Shown here: positions 51,387 through 59,882 of the stretch, piece after piece
How positions within the stretch are numbered: position 1 is the first letter of the stretch
How the letters are laid out: each line of letters begins with the position of its first letter
Assembly: GCF_016889805.1 (NCBI RefSeq)
Contig: NZ_CP069535.1
Span: forward strand, 3,844,001-3,908,000
From: Rhodanobacter sp. FDAARGOS 1247
Lineage (GTDB): Bacteria; Pseudomonadota; Gammaproteobacteria; Xanthomonadales; Rhodanobacteraceae
Direction of reading: 5' to 3'
Length of the DNA: 64,000 nt
Notes under the pieces: model-generated
Database searches by the model: none
The model's input: the letters and a program-made list of their open reading frames with translations, nothing else
What the model was told of the DNA's origin: nothing
Made by a program: the position numbers and the translations under genes

Positions 51387-51796
51387 TCCGACGCAGGATG
51401 GCCGTGCTGGCGGGCCTGATCCTGCTGGTCGGTTGCGCCAACGCGGGCGATGGCATGCTGACTGGCCAGTTCGAGGGAAGCGGCCGGCAATGTCGGGGCG
51501 TCCTGTTGGTGCAGGCCAGGACCATCGCGTGGCACACCCCGTTCGCAAGCTGTGCAAGAACATCCTACGAAGTTCTCGACCAGCCCGCCGTTGGCGGCGC
51601 GACGCGCAGGGTCTTCCTGTTGAAGCCGGGTTCCGCCTGCGCCTTCGCGGTGATTTCGCTGGAGCGGGATGCCGAACATCCGGAATACTGGAATGCCACG
51701 GGCTACCGTTCGCGCCAGGATTACGAAGACGGCAGCGACGACACGCTGCGTTGCAACCTCACCAGGAAGGAAATCGCGTCAGCGTCGTCCCGCTGA
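51374..51796 (+). CDS. Small cysteine-rich lipoprotein (possible immunity protein)
   Basis: A 140-residue protein with a lipoprotein signal ending LILLVGC (Cys21; an alternative start is Met9). The mature part has four further cysteines (GRQCRG, ASCART, SACAFA, LRCNL) and could form two disulfides in the periplasm. It overlaps the end of the transglycosylase-like gene by 13 bases in another frame, so the two are co-expressed. No family recognised. A periplasmic lipoprotein encoded right after a wall-hydrolysing protein is a typical immunity layout, but this is inference. Confidence 0.65.
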   Translation: MPAVIRRRMAVLAGLILLVGCANAGDGMLTGQFEGSGRQCRGVLLVQARTIAWHTPFASCARTSYEVLDQPAVGGATRRVFLLKPGSACAFAVISLERDAEHPEYWNATGYRSRQDYEDGSDDTLRCNLTRKEIASASSR

Positions 51797-51945
51797 CGAA
51801 GCGCGCCTGCCTGAACCCACCCGTTGCGCACGGAACATCGCGGGAACCGTCGAGCACCATCGGCCCCGACCCACCCTCTGCACGAGACGATCGTCCTGCG
51901 CTCAGCGCCTGTGAAGAAAGCCACTTCCTGTGGTTTTCTTCTATC

Positions 51946-51972
51946 GCGAGTCCGGTACACGCCCGGACTCGC
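51946..51972. other. Strong hairpin in convergent gap
   Basis: GCGAGTCCGG (51946-51955) and CCGGACTCGC (51963-51972) pair perfectly around seven bases. No T-run on either side. It lies between the lipoprotein gene and the RimK-like gene. Confidence 0.6.
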
Positions 51973-51975
51973 TCA

Positions 51976-52007
51976 CATGAAACAGTCACTTGCATGACTG
52001 CTTCATG
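51976..52007. other. Second hairpin in convergent gap
   Basis: CATGAAACAGTCA (51976-51988) and TGACTGCTTCATG (51995-52007) pair with one mismatch around CTTGCA. It begins three bases after the previous hairpin. The pair could act together as a barrier to transcription or decay. Confidence 0.6.
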
Positions 52008-52053
52008 CTCGGCCATCCATGGCCGACCTGAGAGGTTGAAAACTCACAACCTC

Positions 52054-53541
52054 TCAGCGCGCGCTGCCGCCCTGACGCTTGCGCTCCATCCGGCGCAGGA
52101 ACTCCTGCATGATGCGCGAATACAACTCGTCGCCGAGATGGGCGTCCTCGACACCGGCATCGATCGACGGATTGTCGTTGACCTCGATCACCACCGGCTT
52201 GCTGCCGACCTGTTTCAGGTCGACGCCGTAGAGACCATCGCCGATCGGCTGGGTGGCCTTCAGCGCCAGCTTGACCACCTCGGCCGGCGCGTCCTTCACC
52301 GCAATCGTCTCGAAGCCGCCGGACTTCGCGGTGCCCTTGGCGCCGTGGTTGTAGATCTGCCAGTGGCCGCGCGACATGTAGTACTTGCAGGCGTACAGCG
52401 GCTCGCGGTTGAGCACGCCGATGCGCCAGTCGAATTCGGTGTAGACGTATTCCTGCGCCAGCAGCAGCGCGCTGTGCTGGAACAGGCCGCTGGCCGCTGC
52501 GGCCAGCGCCGCCTCGTCCTCGACCTTGACCACGCCCCGCGAAAACGAGCCGTCCGGAATCTTCAGCACCAGCGGGAAGCCCAGCTTGGCGACGACTTCC
52601 TTCATACCCTTGCTGTCGTCGCGGTAGAGAATTTCCGTACGAGGGACAGCAAGCTTGCGCGAGACCATCAGATCGTTGAGGTAGATCTTGTTGGTGCAGC
52701 GCAGGATCGAGCTGGGGTCGTCGATCACCACCATGCCTTCCTTCTCCGCGCGATGGGCGAAGCGGTAGGTGTGGTTGTCCGACGCGGTGGTCTCGCGGAT
52801 GAACAGGCCGTCGTATTCGGCCAGCCGCTGGTAGTCGTTCTTGCCGATCGGGTCGACCTCGATGCCGAGTTCCTTGCCCGCGTCGATGAAGGCCTTCAAC
52901 GCCTTCTTGTTCGACGGCGGCATCTTTTCCTTCGGATCGACCAGCATCGCGAGGTCGTAGCGGAACTGCCGGCGCGCGCGCGGCTTGCGCCACAACTTGC
53001 GCGAGAAGCGGTCGAGCTCCTCGGCGAAGGCGTCTTCCTGGGCGTCGTCCAGCGTGTGCAGGCCGACCGGCTTGATCGAGCTGACCTGCCACACGCGGTC
53101 GCGCTCGAACTCGATGCGCAGCAGCGGGCAGGGGAACATTTCGAACACCTGCCGGGCCAGGTCCTGCAGCGCCGGATAGGCGGTCTCGCCGAAGTAGACC
53201 AGGATGCCGAAGTCGGTGGTGTCGCGCCCGCCCGCAGGCAGGAAGTGGGTGAGCTTCTGGTTGAGGTCGTCGATGTCCAGGCCGTACAGCGAGCGTCGGC
53301 GCAGGTCGTTCACCGTGCGCACCGACGGCATCACCTTGTGCCCGCGCGCCTCGGCCAGCAACGACACGTAGTAACCGGTGCCCAGATATTTGTAACTGCG
53401 GCACAGGTTGATCACGTGGGTGCGCTCGTCGTCGCCGCCGACCGGCTTGCGCAGGTAGTCCATCGCGCTCATGACATCGACGGACGGGTAGTACGAGCCC
53501 CAGTCGGAGGCTTTTTCGACAACGATGACCAGACGGGTCAT
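52054..53541 (-). CDS. RimK-like ATP-grasp ligase with N-terminal RLAN domain
   Basis: A 495-residue putative peptide ligase. Residues ~1-160 are the RLAN-type N-terminal domain (VIVVEKASDWGSYYPSVDVM, INLCRSYKYLGTGYYVSLLAEARGHKVMPS). Residues ~285-480 are an ATP-grasp domain (CTNKIYLNDLMVSRKLAVPRT, FPLVLKIPDGSFSRGVVKV, metal motif VIEVNDNPSIDAG). RimK relatives join amino acids such as glutamate to proteins or peptides; the substrate here is unknown. It lies next to, and is divergent from, a GNAT acetyltransferase gene, an association noted for this domain class in published comparative work on amidoligases. Confidence 0.85.
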   Translation of the reverse strand: MTRLVIVVEKASDWGSYYPSVDVMSAMDYLRKPVGGDDERTHVINLCRSYKYLGTGYYVSLLAEARGHKVMPSVRTVNDLRRRSLYGLDIDDLNQKLTHFLPAGGRDTTDFGILVYFGETAYPALQDLARQVFEMFPCPLLRIEFERDRVWQVSSIKPVGLHTLDDAQEDAFAEELDRFSRKLWRKPRARRQFRYDLAMLVDPKEKMPPSNKKALKAFIDAGKELGIEVDPIGKNDYQRLAEYDGLFIRETTASDNHTYRFAHRAEKEGMVVIDDPSSILRCTNKIYLNDLMVSRKLAVPRTEILYRDDSKGMKEVVAKLGFPLVLKIPDGSFSRGVVKVEDEAALAAAASGLFQHSALLLAQEYVYTEFDWRIGVLNREPLYACKYYMSRGHWQIYNHGAKGTAKSGGFETIAVKDAPAEVVKLALKATQPIGDGLYGVDLKQVGSKPVVIEVNDNPSIDAGVEDAHLGDELYSRIMQEFLRRMERKRQGGSAR

Positions 53542-53720
53542 GACACCACTCAGGCGATGCGGCGACGGCGGACAGGCCTGCGTGGGCAGGGCGGTACGTG
53601 CAAGGCGCGCAGTTTGGCACAGCAACCACGGTGCACAAGGGCAGGCGCTGAAGCGTGACTAAACGGCACGACTGCGCTGCGAAGCGCACCTTCAGGCCCG
53701 CCGGCTGCTAGAGTCCGCGC

Positions 53721-54254
53721 GTGCCGACCCATACGCCCCAAGCCTCACCCGACTACGCGCGCCGCGTCGTGGCGGAATCCGCCGACATGCCGCCGGTTCC
53801 TGCTGGCACGCGCGTGCGCCGCGCTGCCTCGTCCGACCTGGATGAGCTGGTCGCCCTGGAACAGCGCAGCTTCAGCAGCGACCGCTTGAGCCGCGCGCAG
53901 TATCGTCGCCACCTGGACAGCGACAGCGCCGTGGTCCTGGTCGCCACCGGCCATCCCCGGCCGCTGCTGGGCAGTGCCGTGCTGTTCTTCCGCAAGCGCA
54001 GCAGCGTGGGCCGGCTCTATTCGCTGGCGACCCGGCCCGAGGCACGCGGCCAGGGCGTCGGTGCGGCCTTGCTCGAAGCGGCGGTGAACGCCTGCCGACA
54101 CCGTGGCTGCCACGCGCTGCGACTGGAAGTGCGCACCGACAACGCCGCCGCGATCGGCCTGTACGAGCGCGCGGGATTCCGGCACATCGGCTGCTACGAG
54201 CGCTACTACCAGGACGGCGCCGATGCGTGGCGCTACGAGAAGTCGCTGGACTGA
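53721..54254 (+). CDS. GNAT-family N-acetyltransferase
   Basis: A 177-residue acetyl-CoA-dependent acetyltransferase. It shows RRAASSDLDELVALEQRSFSSDRLS, the acetyl-CoA motif RPEARGQGVGAALLEAAV, then LRLEVRTDNAAAIGLYERAGFRHIGCYERYY. A GTG at 53721 is used; an ATG at 53787 would trim 22 residues and still keep the domain. It is divergent from the RimK-like ligase and may act with it, for example acetylating an amino group. Target unknown. Confidence 0.85.
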   Translation: MPTHTPQASPDYARRVVAESADMPPVPAGTRVRRAASSDLDELVALEQRSFSSDRLSRAQYRRHLDSDSAVVLVATGHPRPLLGSAVLFFRKRSSVGRLYSLATRPEARGQGVGAALLEAAVNACRHRGCHALRLEVRTDNAAAIGLYERAGFRHIGCYERYYQDGADAWRYEKSLD

Positions 54255-54266
54255 GCGCCGGCCCGC

Positions 54267-54965
54267 TCAGCCGCCCAGCGGCTGCCCGATGCGCCGCTCG
54301 GTCGCCTCGTCCGGCCGCGCCACCAGCGCGCCGGTGCGCATCAGGCTCACCGTGTAGTGGCCCTGGTCGACCAGCGGCAGGAACGCGCCGCTGCCGTAGA
54401 CCGTGTCCACTTCGGGCAGCCAGCGCGGGTACTGCTTCTTGAGGTCGAGCAGATCGAAGCCGCCGTTCTCGCCGAAGCCGATCACCGTGCGCGGTGCATT
54501 CATTTCCTGCGCCGCATCGTCATAGCGGCCGGACAGGCGGTCGAGCCGGTACAGCGGCGGCACGCCGGCCAGCAGGGCCGGCAGTTTCCATTTCAGCACC
54601 ACCGCCTCGATGCGCCACTGGTCTCCCGCCAGTTGCACCTGGCGCGTGCTGCCGTCCGGCCAGTTGAGGGTGACGTCCCAGCGCTGCGGCGACAGGATCC
54701 GCGCGTCGATCTCCACCACCGGCGCCTCCTCGCCGAGCAGGCGGTAGCCGCGCAAGGCATAGCCGGCGCCGGCCAGCAGCAGGGTCAGCGCGAAGCAGGT
54801 CAGGCAAAGCAGCGCGCGCCAGCTGGCCGCCAGTCGACGACCGCGCTGCAGGCGCTGACGCACGGCCACCAGTTGCACCAGGGTGACCAGTGCAAGCACG
54901 GCGGCCAGCACCAGCAGCATGGTCGTCGGCAAGCGCAGCAGGGTGGCCCAGTCCATCGTGTTCAT
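54267..54965 (-). CDS. Uncharacterised two-helix membrane protein
   Basis: A 232-residue protein: two N-terminal helices (TTMLLVLAAVLALVTLVQLV and ALLCLTCFALTLLLAGAGYAL) followed by a periplasm-facing beta-rich domain (DVTLNWPDGSTRQVQLAGDQWRIEAVVLKW, VDTVYGSGAFLPLVDQGHYTVSL). Similar proteins are sometimes labelled multidrug transporters but it has no transporter fold. It is convergent with the GNAT gene. Tandem ATGs at 54965 and 54956 are possible starts. Confidence 0.7.
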   Translation of the reverse strand: MNTMDWATLLRLPTTMLLVLAAVLALVTLVQLVAVRQRLQRGRRLAASWRALLCLTCFALTLLLAGAGYALRGYRLLGEEAPVVEIDARILSPQRWDVTLNWPDGSTRQVQLAGDQWRIEAVVLKWKLPALLAGVPPLYRLDRLSGRYDDAAQEMNAPRTVIGFGENGGFDLLDLKKQYPRWLPEVDTVYGSGAFLPLVDQGHYTVSLMRTGALVARPDEATERRIGQPLGG

Positions 54966-55068
54966 CCTCGTCGCCGCGACCGGCGACCTGCGTCGGCATG
55001 ATAACCGGCGCCCGCGAAGCAGGGCGGCCGGCCTCGCTATACTGCGCGAATCCACAGGAAATCCCGCC

Positions 55069-55224
55069 ATGTCCCGTACCCTTTCGCTGCTGGCCTGCTG
55101 CCTCGTCCTCGCCCTGCTTGCCGGCTGTGGCAACAAGGGCCCGCTGGTGCTGCCGAGCCATCCCGCCGCCGCTTCCACCGCGCCGGCCCCGGCAGCGGTT
55201 GCACCGGCCAGCCAGCCGCGCTGA
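55069..55224 (+). CDS. lptM: LptM/YifL-type small lipoprotein
   Basis: A 51-residue lipoprotein too small for many gene finders. The signal ends LLAGC with Cys20, followed by the family core GNKGPLVLP and a Pro/Ala-rich tail. In E. coli LptM (YifL) helps mature the LptD translocon and sits just before dapF; here it also precedes dapF, by 13 bases. The conserved lptM-dapF-DUF484-xerC order confirms the call. Confidence 0.88.
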   Translation: MSRTLSLLACCLVLALLAGCGNKGPLVLPSHPAAASTAPAPAAVAPASQPR

Positions 55225-55237
55225 GCGGCGTGACCTG

Positions 55238-56098
55238 ATGCGGCTGCACTTCTCCAAGATGCACGGCATCGGCAACGACTTCGTCGTGCTGGATTGCCGG
55301 CAGCACCCGTTTCCGCTGAACCCGGAACAGATCCGTGTGCTGGGCGATCGCCATGTCGGCGTCGGTTTCGACCAGTTGCTGAGCGTCGAGCCCGCGCGCG
55401 ATCCGTCCTGCGCGTTCTACTACGGCATCTGGAACGCCGATGGTTCGCCGTCGGGCCAGTGCGGCAACGGCGTGCGCTGCGTGGCGGCGTGGCTGCATCG
55501 CGCCGGCGCGCTGGCGCTCGGCGAGCAGGTGATGATCGAAAGCCCTTCGGGGCCGGTGACGGTACGCCTGCTGGACGCCCACGAGGTGACCGTGGACATG
55601 GGCGAACCACGCTTCGAACCCGGGCGCATTCCGCTGGTGGCCGAGGCGGGGACGGACCGCCACGAAATCCTCGTCGGTGAGCGCAAGGTCGAGTTCGGCG
55701 CGGTCTCGATGGGCAATCCCCATGCGGTGGTGAGCGTGGCTGATCTGGCCGACCCGGCGCTGCAGCAGCTCGGCCCGCTGCTGACCAGCCATCCGCGGTT
55801 TGCCGAAGGCGCCAACGCCGGCTTCGTCCTGCAGCTGGACCGCACGCAGCTGCGCCTGCGCGTGCACGAACGCGGCGCCGGCTGGACGCGCGCCTGCGGC
55901 ACCGGCGCCTGTGCCGCGATGGCGGTGCTGCATCAGCGCGGCGAGGTGGACGACTCGGTGAGCGTCGAACTGCCCGGCGGCAAGTTGCGGATCGATTGGG
56001 CCGGCCCCGGCCATCCGTTGTGGATGACCGGCCCGGCCGCCTTCGTGTTCGAGGGCGAATGGCCGGTTCCGGCGGTCGACGGCGACCGGGGCGGTTGA
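55238..56098 (+). CDS. dapF: Diaminopimelate epimerase
   Basis: Converts LL- to meso-diaminopimelate for lysine and peptidoglycan. It is a 286-residue two-cysteine enzyme: the first catalytic Cys in GQCGNGVRC, the second in ACGTGACAAM. It starts FSKMHGIGNDFVVLD, as usual. It begins 13 bases after lptM and is followed by the DUF484 gene after 82 bases. Confidence 0.96.
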   Translation: MRLHFSKMHGIGNDFVVLDCRQHPFPLNPEQIRVLGDRHVGVGFDQLLSVEPARDPSCAFYYGIWNADGSPSGQCGNGVRCVAAWLHRAGALALGEQVMIESPSGPVTVRLLDAHEVTVDMGEPRFEPGRIPLVAEAGTDRHEILVGERKVEFGAVSMGNPHAVVSVADLADPALQQLGPLLTSHPRFAEGANAGFVLQLDRTQLRLRVHERGAGWTRACGTGACAAMAVLHQRGEVDDSVSVELPGGKLRIDWAGPGHPLWMTGPAAFVFEGEWPVPAVDGDRGG

Positions 56099-56180
56099 AG
56101 CGCGCCCCGGTCCATCGCACACTCGCGCCAGGCGGCACGCATCCTGCGCGTGTCCCGGAACGGTTCGAGGAACTTCGCGC

Positions 56181-56867
56181 ATGACCGCAACCCTGCTCGA
56201 CGACGCCACCCAGGCCCGGGTGGTCGCCGCTTACCTGAAGCGCCATCCGGAGTTCCTCAGCGAGTATCCCGAGCTGGCGGCCAAGCTGACCATGCCGCGC
56301 CCCGAGGGCGCGGTGGCCTCGCTGGCGGTGTATCAACTGCAGAGCCTGCGCGACAAGAACGCGGAGCTGGAACGCCAGCTGGCCGAGCTGGTCGCCATCG
56401 CCGCCGAGAACGAAAAGCTGATGGAGCGCGTCCATGCGCTGACCGTGGCCCTGCTGCGGGCGAACACCATGGAAGTCACCGTGCGCACGGTCATCGCCAG
56501 GCTGTCCGCGGATTTCCACACCGAACAGGTGCGCCTGCTGCTGTTTGGCGACGAGCCCCAGCTGCCGCGCACCGACTGGATGCAGCAGATTCCCGAAGGC
56601 GCCAGCGCACTGCCTGAGTTCAGCGAGTTCCTGCACAAGAACGAACCCGTGTCCGGGCGGCTGGCGAGCGAAAAACTCGTGCGCCTGTTCGGCGTCGATG
56701 CCCCACAGATCCATTCGGTGGCGATGATGCGGCTGGGCGACTGCGGCATCCTGGCCATCGGCAGCGCCGACCCGGACCGCTTCCAGCCAGGCATGGGCAC
56801 GCTGTTCCTGAAGATGATCTCGGCCACCATCACCGCGGCGCTGGCGCGCTCACGGGACGTCTCCTGA
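56181..56867 (+). CDS. DUF484 (YigA) protein
   Basis: A 228-residue GAF-like cytoplasmic protein: ARVVAAYLKRHPEFLSEYPEL is the family opening, then a coiled-coil (QLQSLRDKNAELERQLAELV), and a GAF-like part with RLASEKLVRLFG and CGILAIGSADPDRFQPGMGTLFL. Function unknown; its place between dapF and xerC is conserved. CGAGGAAC precedes the start. Confidence 0.92.
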   Translation: MTATLLDDATQARVVAAYLKRHPEFLSEYPELAAKLTMPRPEGAVASLAVYQLQSLRDKNAELERQLAELVAIAAENEKLMERVHALTVALLRANTMEVTVRTVIARLSADFHTEQVRLLLFGDEPQLPRTDWMQQIPEGASALPEFSEFLHKNEPVSGRLASEKLVRLFGVDAPQIHSVAMMRLGDCGILAIGSADPDRFQPGMGTLFLKMISATITAALARSRDVS

Positions 56868-56874
56868 GCCGGCG

Positions 56875-57762
56875 ATGACGCCCGAACAACAGGTCGAACG
56901 CTGGCTCGGCCGCCTCGCCGAAGAACGCCACGCTTCGCCGCACACGATCGCCGGCTACCGGCGCGACCTGGCCAAGCTGCTGCGCTTCATGCGGGCGCAG
57001 CGGCTGGCCTCGTTCGATGCGCTGGATGCGAACCGGATGCGCACCTTCATCGCCGGCGAGCATCGCGACGGGCTGGCGCCGAAGAGCCTGCAACGCCTGC
57101 TGTCGTCCTGCCGCAGCCTGTTCCGCCAGCTCACCCGCGAAGGCCAGCTGGCGAACGATCCGCTGCTGGGCGTGCGCGGCCCCAAGGTGCGCCGCAAGCT
57201 GCCCCAGGTGCTCGACGTCGACGAAGCCACCGCCCTGGTCGAGACCGACAGCGGCGGCCAGCTCGCCGTGCGCGACCGCGCGATGCTGGAGCTGTTCTAT
57301 TCCAGCGGCCTGCGCCTGTCCGAACTGGTCGGCCTGCGCTGGCTCGACCTCAACCTCGACGACGGCGAGGTGCGCGTGCTGGGCAAGGGCGGCAAGACCC
57401 GCATCGTGCCGGTCGGCCGTCACGCCGTGATGGCGCTGCGCGCACTAGGCGCGGAGCAGGGCATGCCGGCCGACGGTCCGGTGTTCCGCGGCCGCGGCGG
57501 CGCGCCGATCAACCCCCGCACGATCCAGCTGCGCATGAACAAGCTGGCGCTGCAGCAGGGCATCCCGAAGCACATCCACCCGCACCTGCTGCGCCACACC
57601 TTCGCCAGCCACATGCTGGAATCCTCCGGCGACCTGCGCGCCGTGCAGGAGCTGCTCGGCCACGCCGACATCGCCACCACCCAGATCTACACCCACCTGG
57701 ATTTCCAGCATCTGGCCAGGGTCTACGACGCCGCGCATCCGCGAGCCAAACGCAAACCGTAA
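56875..57762 (+). CDS. xerC: Tyrosine recombinase XerC
   Basis: Resolves chromosome dimers at dif together with XerD. It has 295 residues: SAM-like N-terminal domain ([25 protein letters not shown]) and catalytic domain with Arg in [15 protein letters not shown], Lys in [24 protein letters not shown], and the nucleophile Tyr in [10 protein letters not shown]. It starts seven bases after the DUF484 stop. No dif site was searched in detail. Confidence 0.96.
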   Translation: MTPEQQVERWLGRLAEERHASPHTIAGYRRDLAKLLRFMRAQRLASFDALDANRMRTFIAGEHRDGLAPKSLQRLLSSCRSLFRQLTREGQLANDPLLGVRGPKVRRKLPQVLDVDEATALVETDSGGQLAVRDRAMLELFYSSGLRLSELVGLRWLDLNLDDGEVRVLGKGGKTRIVPVGRHAVMALRALGAEQGMPADGPVFRGRGGAPINPRTIQLRMNKLALQQGIPKHIHPHLLRHTFASHMLESSGDLRAVQELLGHADIATTQIYTHLDFQHLARVYDAAHPRAKRKP

Positions 57763-57767
57763 GCTGT

Positions 57768-57797
57768 GCTCCCTCCCCTGCATGCAGGGGGAGGAGC
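57768..57797. repeat. GGGAGAGG-family hairpin, xerC-hslV gap
   Basis: GCTCCCTCCCCTGCA (57768-57782) and TGCAGGGGGAGGAGC (57783-57797) are near-perfect reverse complements with no loop spacer. Same family as the elements at 14273, 18761 and 42131. Confidence 0.75.
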
Positions 57798-57871
57798 TCG
57801 ATCCCCCAACGTTGAAGCCCCATCCCCACGCCCCCATCTCATCCGCTCAGACATCCTCTTGCGGAGCACCC

Positions 57872-58408
57872 ATGGAATCGTTTCACGCCACCACCATCGT
57901 CTGCGTGCGCCGCGAAGGCCGCGTCGTGATCGGCAGCGATGGCCAGGTCACCCTTGGCAACACGGTGATGAAGGGCAACGCGCGCAAGGTGCGCCGGCTC
58001 GGCAAGGCCGGCGAGGTGGTGGCCGGTTTCGCCGGCGCGACAGCCGATGCATTCACCCTGTTCGAGCTGTTCGAGCAGAAGCTCGAGAAGCACAACAACA
58101 ACCTCACCCGCGCCGCGGTGGAGATGGCCAAGGAATGGCGCACCGACCGCCGCTTCGGCAAGCTCGAGGCGATGCTCGCGGTGGCCGACAAGGAAACCTC
58201 GCTGCTGATCTCCGGCAACGGCGACGTGGTCGAGCCCGAACACGGCCTGATCGCGATCGGCTCGGGTGGCCCGTTCGCCCAGTCCGCGGCGATGGCCCTG
58301 CTGGAAAACACCGAACTGGATGCCCGAACCATCGTCGAGAAGGCGCTGAAGATCGCCGGCGACATCTGCATCTATACCAATCACAACGTCAGTATCGAAG
58401 AGCTTTGA
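57872..58408 (+). CDS. hslV: HslV protease subunit (ClpQ) with short N-terminal propeptide
   Basis: Threonine protease of the HslUV machine, 178 residues. In most HslV proteins the catalytic Thr follows Met directly. Here MESFHA precedes [10 protein letters not shown], so six residues must be removed to free the catalytic threonine. The following [27 protein letters not shown] and [19 protein letters not shown] are standard. The start has GCGGAGCACCC upstream. Paired with hslU 95 bases later, across a palindromic repeat. Confidence 0.93.
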   Translation: MESFHATTIVCVRREGRVVIGSDGQVTLGNTVMKGNARKVRRLGKAGEVVAGFAGATADAFTLFELFEQKLEKHNNNLTRAAVEMAKEWRTDRRFGKLEAMLAVADKETSLLISGNGDVVEPEHGLIAIGSGGPFAQSAAMALLENTELDARTIVEKALKIAGDICIYTNHNVSIEEL

Positions 58409-58490
58409 GGCGGGAACGGGGAACAGGGAACGAGGAACGGCAAACCGCCGACCGCTGTTCCCCGTTCCCCGTTCCCTGTCCCCCGTTCCT
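58409..58490. repeat. Dispersed GGGAACGGGGAAC palindrome (copy 2)
   Basis: GCGGGAACGGGGAACAGGG plus an AACGAGGAACGG unit on the left faces TGTTCCCCGTTCCCCGTTCC and CTGTCCCCCGTTCC on the right, giving a long imperfect stem around CAAACCGCCGACC. The arms are the same as those at 11300-11370. It lies between hslV and hslU. Confidence 0.8.
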
Positions 58491-58503
58491 TTGAGTAAAG
58501 CCC

Positions 58504-59847
58504 ATGTCCGAACTCACCCCCCGCGAAATCGTCAACGAACTCGACCGCTACATCATCGGCCAGCACGACGCCAAGCGCGCCGTGGCGGTGGCACTGCGCA
58601 GCCGCTGGCGGCGCATGCAGTTGCCGGCCGAGATGCGCAACGAGATCACCCCGAAGAACATCCTGATGATCGGCCCCACCGGCGTGGGCAAGACCGAGAT
58701 CGCGCGGCGCCTGGCCACGCTGGCCAATGCGCCGTTCGTGAAGGTCGAGGCGACCAAGTTCACCGAGGTGGGTTACGTGGGCAAGGATGTCGAGTCGATC
58801 ATCCGTGACCTGGCCGACGGCGCCTACAAGCTGACCCGCGAGCAGGCAGTCAAGCGCGTGCGCTCGCAGGCCGAGGACCGCGCCGAGGATCGCATCCTCG
58901 ACGCGCTGCTGCCGCGCCGGCAGTCCCAGCCCACCGACTGGAGCCACGACGCCGCGCCCGAGCCCGCCATCGAAAGCGACACCCGCCAGAAGCTGCGCAA
59001 GCAGTTGCGCGAAGGCGCGCTGGACGATCGCGAGATCGAGCTGGATTTCGCCATGAACGTGGGCGTGGAAATCATGTCGCCGCCGGGCATGGAGGAGATG
59101 GGCGCGCAGCTGCGCCAGATGTTCCAGAACATCGGCGGCGCCAAGACGCAGCAGCGCAAGCTGGCGATCAAACTGGCGCGCCCGCTGCTGATTGACGAAG
59201 AAGCCGGCAAGCTGCTCAACGACGATGAAATCCGCGCCCAGGCGATGGAAAACGCCGAGCAGAACGGCATCGTCTTCATCGACGAGATCGACAAGGTCGC
59301 CCAGCGCAGCGACCACGGCCACGCCGGGGTCAGCCGCGAGGGCGTGCAGCGCGACCTGCTGCCGCTGGTGGAAGGCTCCACCGTATCGACCAAGTACGGC
59401 CCGATCAAGACCGACCACATGCTGTTCATCGCCTCCGGCGCGTTCTCGCTGGCCAAGCCGTCCGACCTGATCCCCGAGCTGCAGGGCCGGTTGCCGATCC
59501 GGGTCGAGCTGTCCGCGCTTTCGGTGGACGACTTCAAGCGCATCCTGCGCGAACCGCACAACGCGCTGACCAAGCAATACGTCGCCCTGCTCGGCACCGA
59601 AGGCGTCACCATCGAATTCACCGATGCCGGTGTCGATCGGCTGGCCGAGGTGGCGTTCCAGGTGAACGAACGCACCGAGAACATCGGCGCGCGCCGGCTG
59701 CATACGGTAATGGAGCGCCTGCTGGAGAAGATCTCCTACGAAGCGGCGGACAAATCCGGCGAGAAGTACCTGATCGACGCCGCGCACGTGGACAGCTCAC
59801 TGGGCAGCCTGGTGCTGGACGAAGACCTCAGCCGATACATTCTGTAA
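58504..59847 (+). CDS. hslU: HslU ATPase (ClpY)
   Basis: AAA+ unfoldase that feeds proteins to HslV. It has 447 residues: [32 protein letters not shown], Walker [16 protein letters not shown], pore motif [10 protein letters not shown]-domain about residues 110-240, Walker [12 protein letters not shown], sensor [17 protein letters not shown], and the extreme C-terminus LSRYIL that activates HslV. Confidence 0.96.
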   Translation: MSELTPREIVNELDRYIIGQHDAKRAVAVALRSRWRRMQLPAEMRNEITPKNILMIGPTGVGKTEIARRLATLANAPFVKVEATKFTEVGYVGKDVESIIRDLADGAYKLTREQAVKRVRSQAEDRAEDRILDALLPRRQSQPTDWSHDAAPEPAIESDTRQKLRKQLREGALDDREIELDFAMNVGVEIMSPPGMEEMGAQLRQMFQNIGGAKTQQRKLAIKLARPLLIDEEAGKLLNDDEIRAQAMENAEQNGIVFIDEIDKVAQRSDHGHAGVSREGVQRDLLPLVEGSTVSTKYGPIKTDHMLFIASGAFSLAKPSDLIPELQGRLPIRVELSALSVDDFKRILREPHNALTKQYVALLGTEGVTIEFTDAGVDRLAEVAFQVNERTENIGARRLHTVMERLLEKISYEAADKSGEKYLIDAAHVDSSLGSLVLDEDLSRYIL

Positions 59848-59882
59848 CGCCACCCGCTCGGGGCGTTCGTCGCCAGCGCCAC

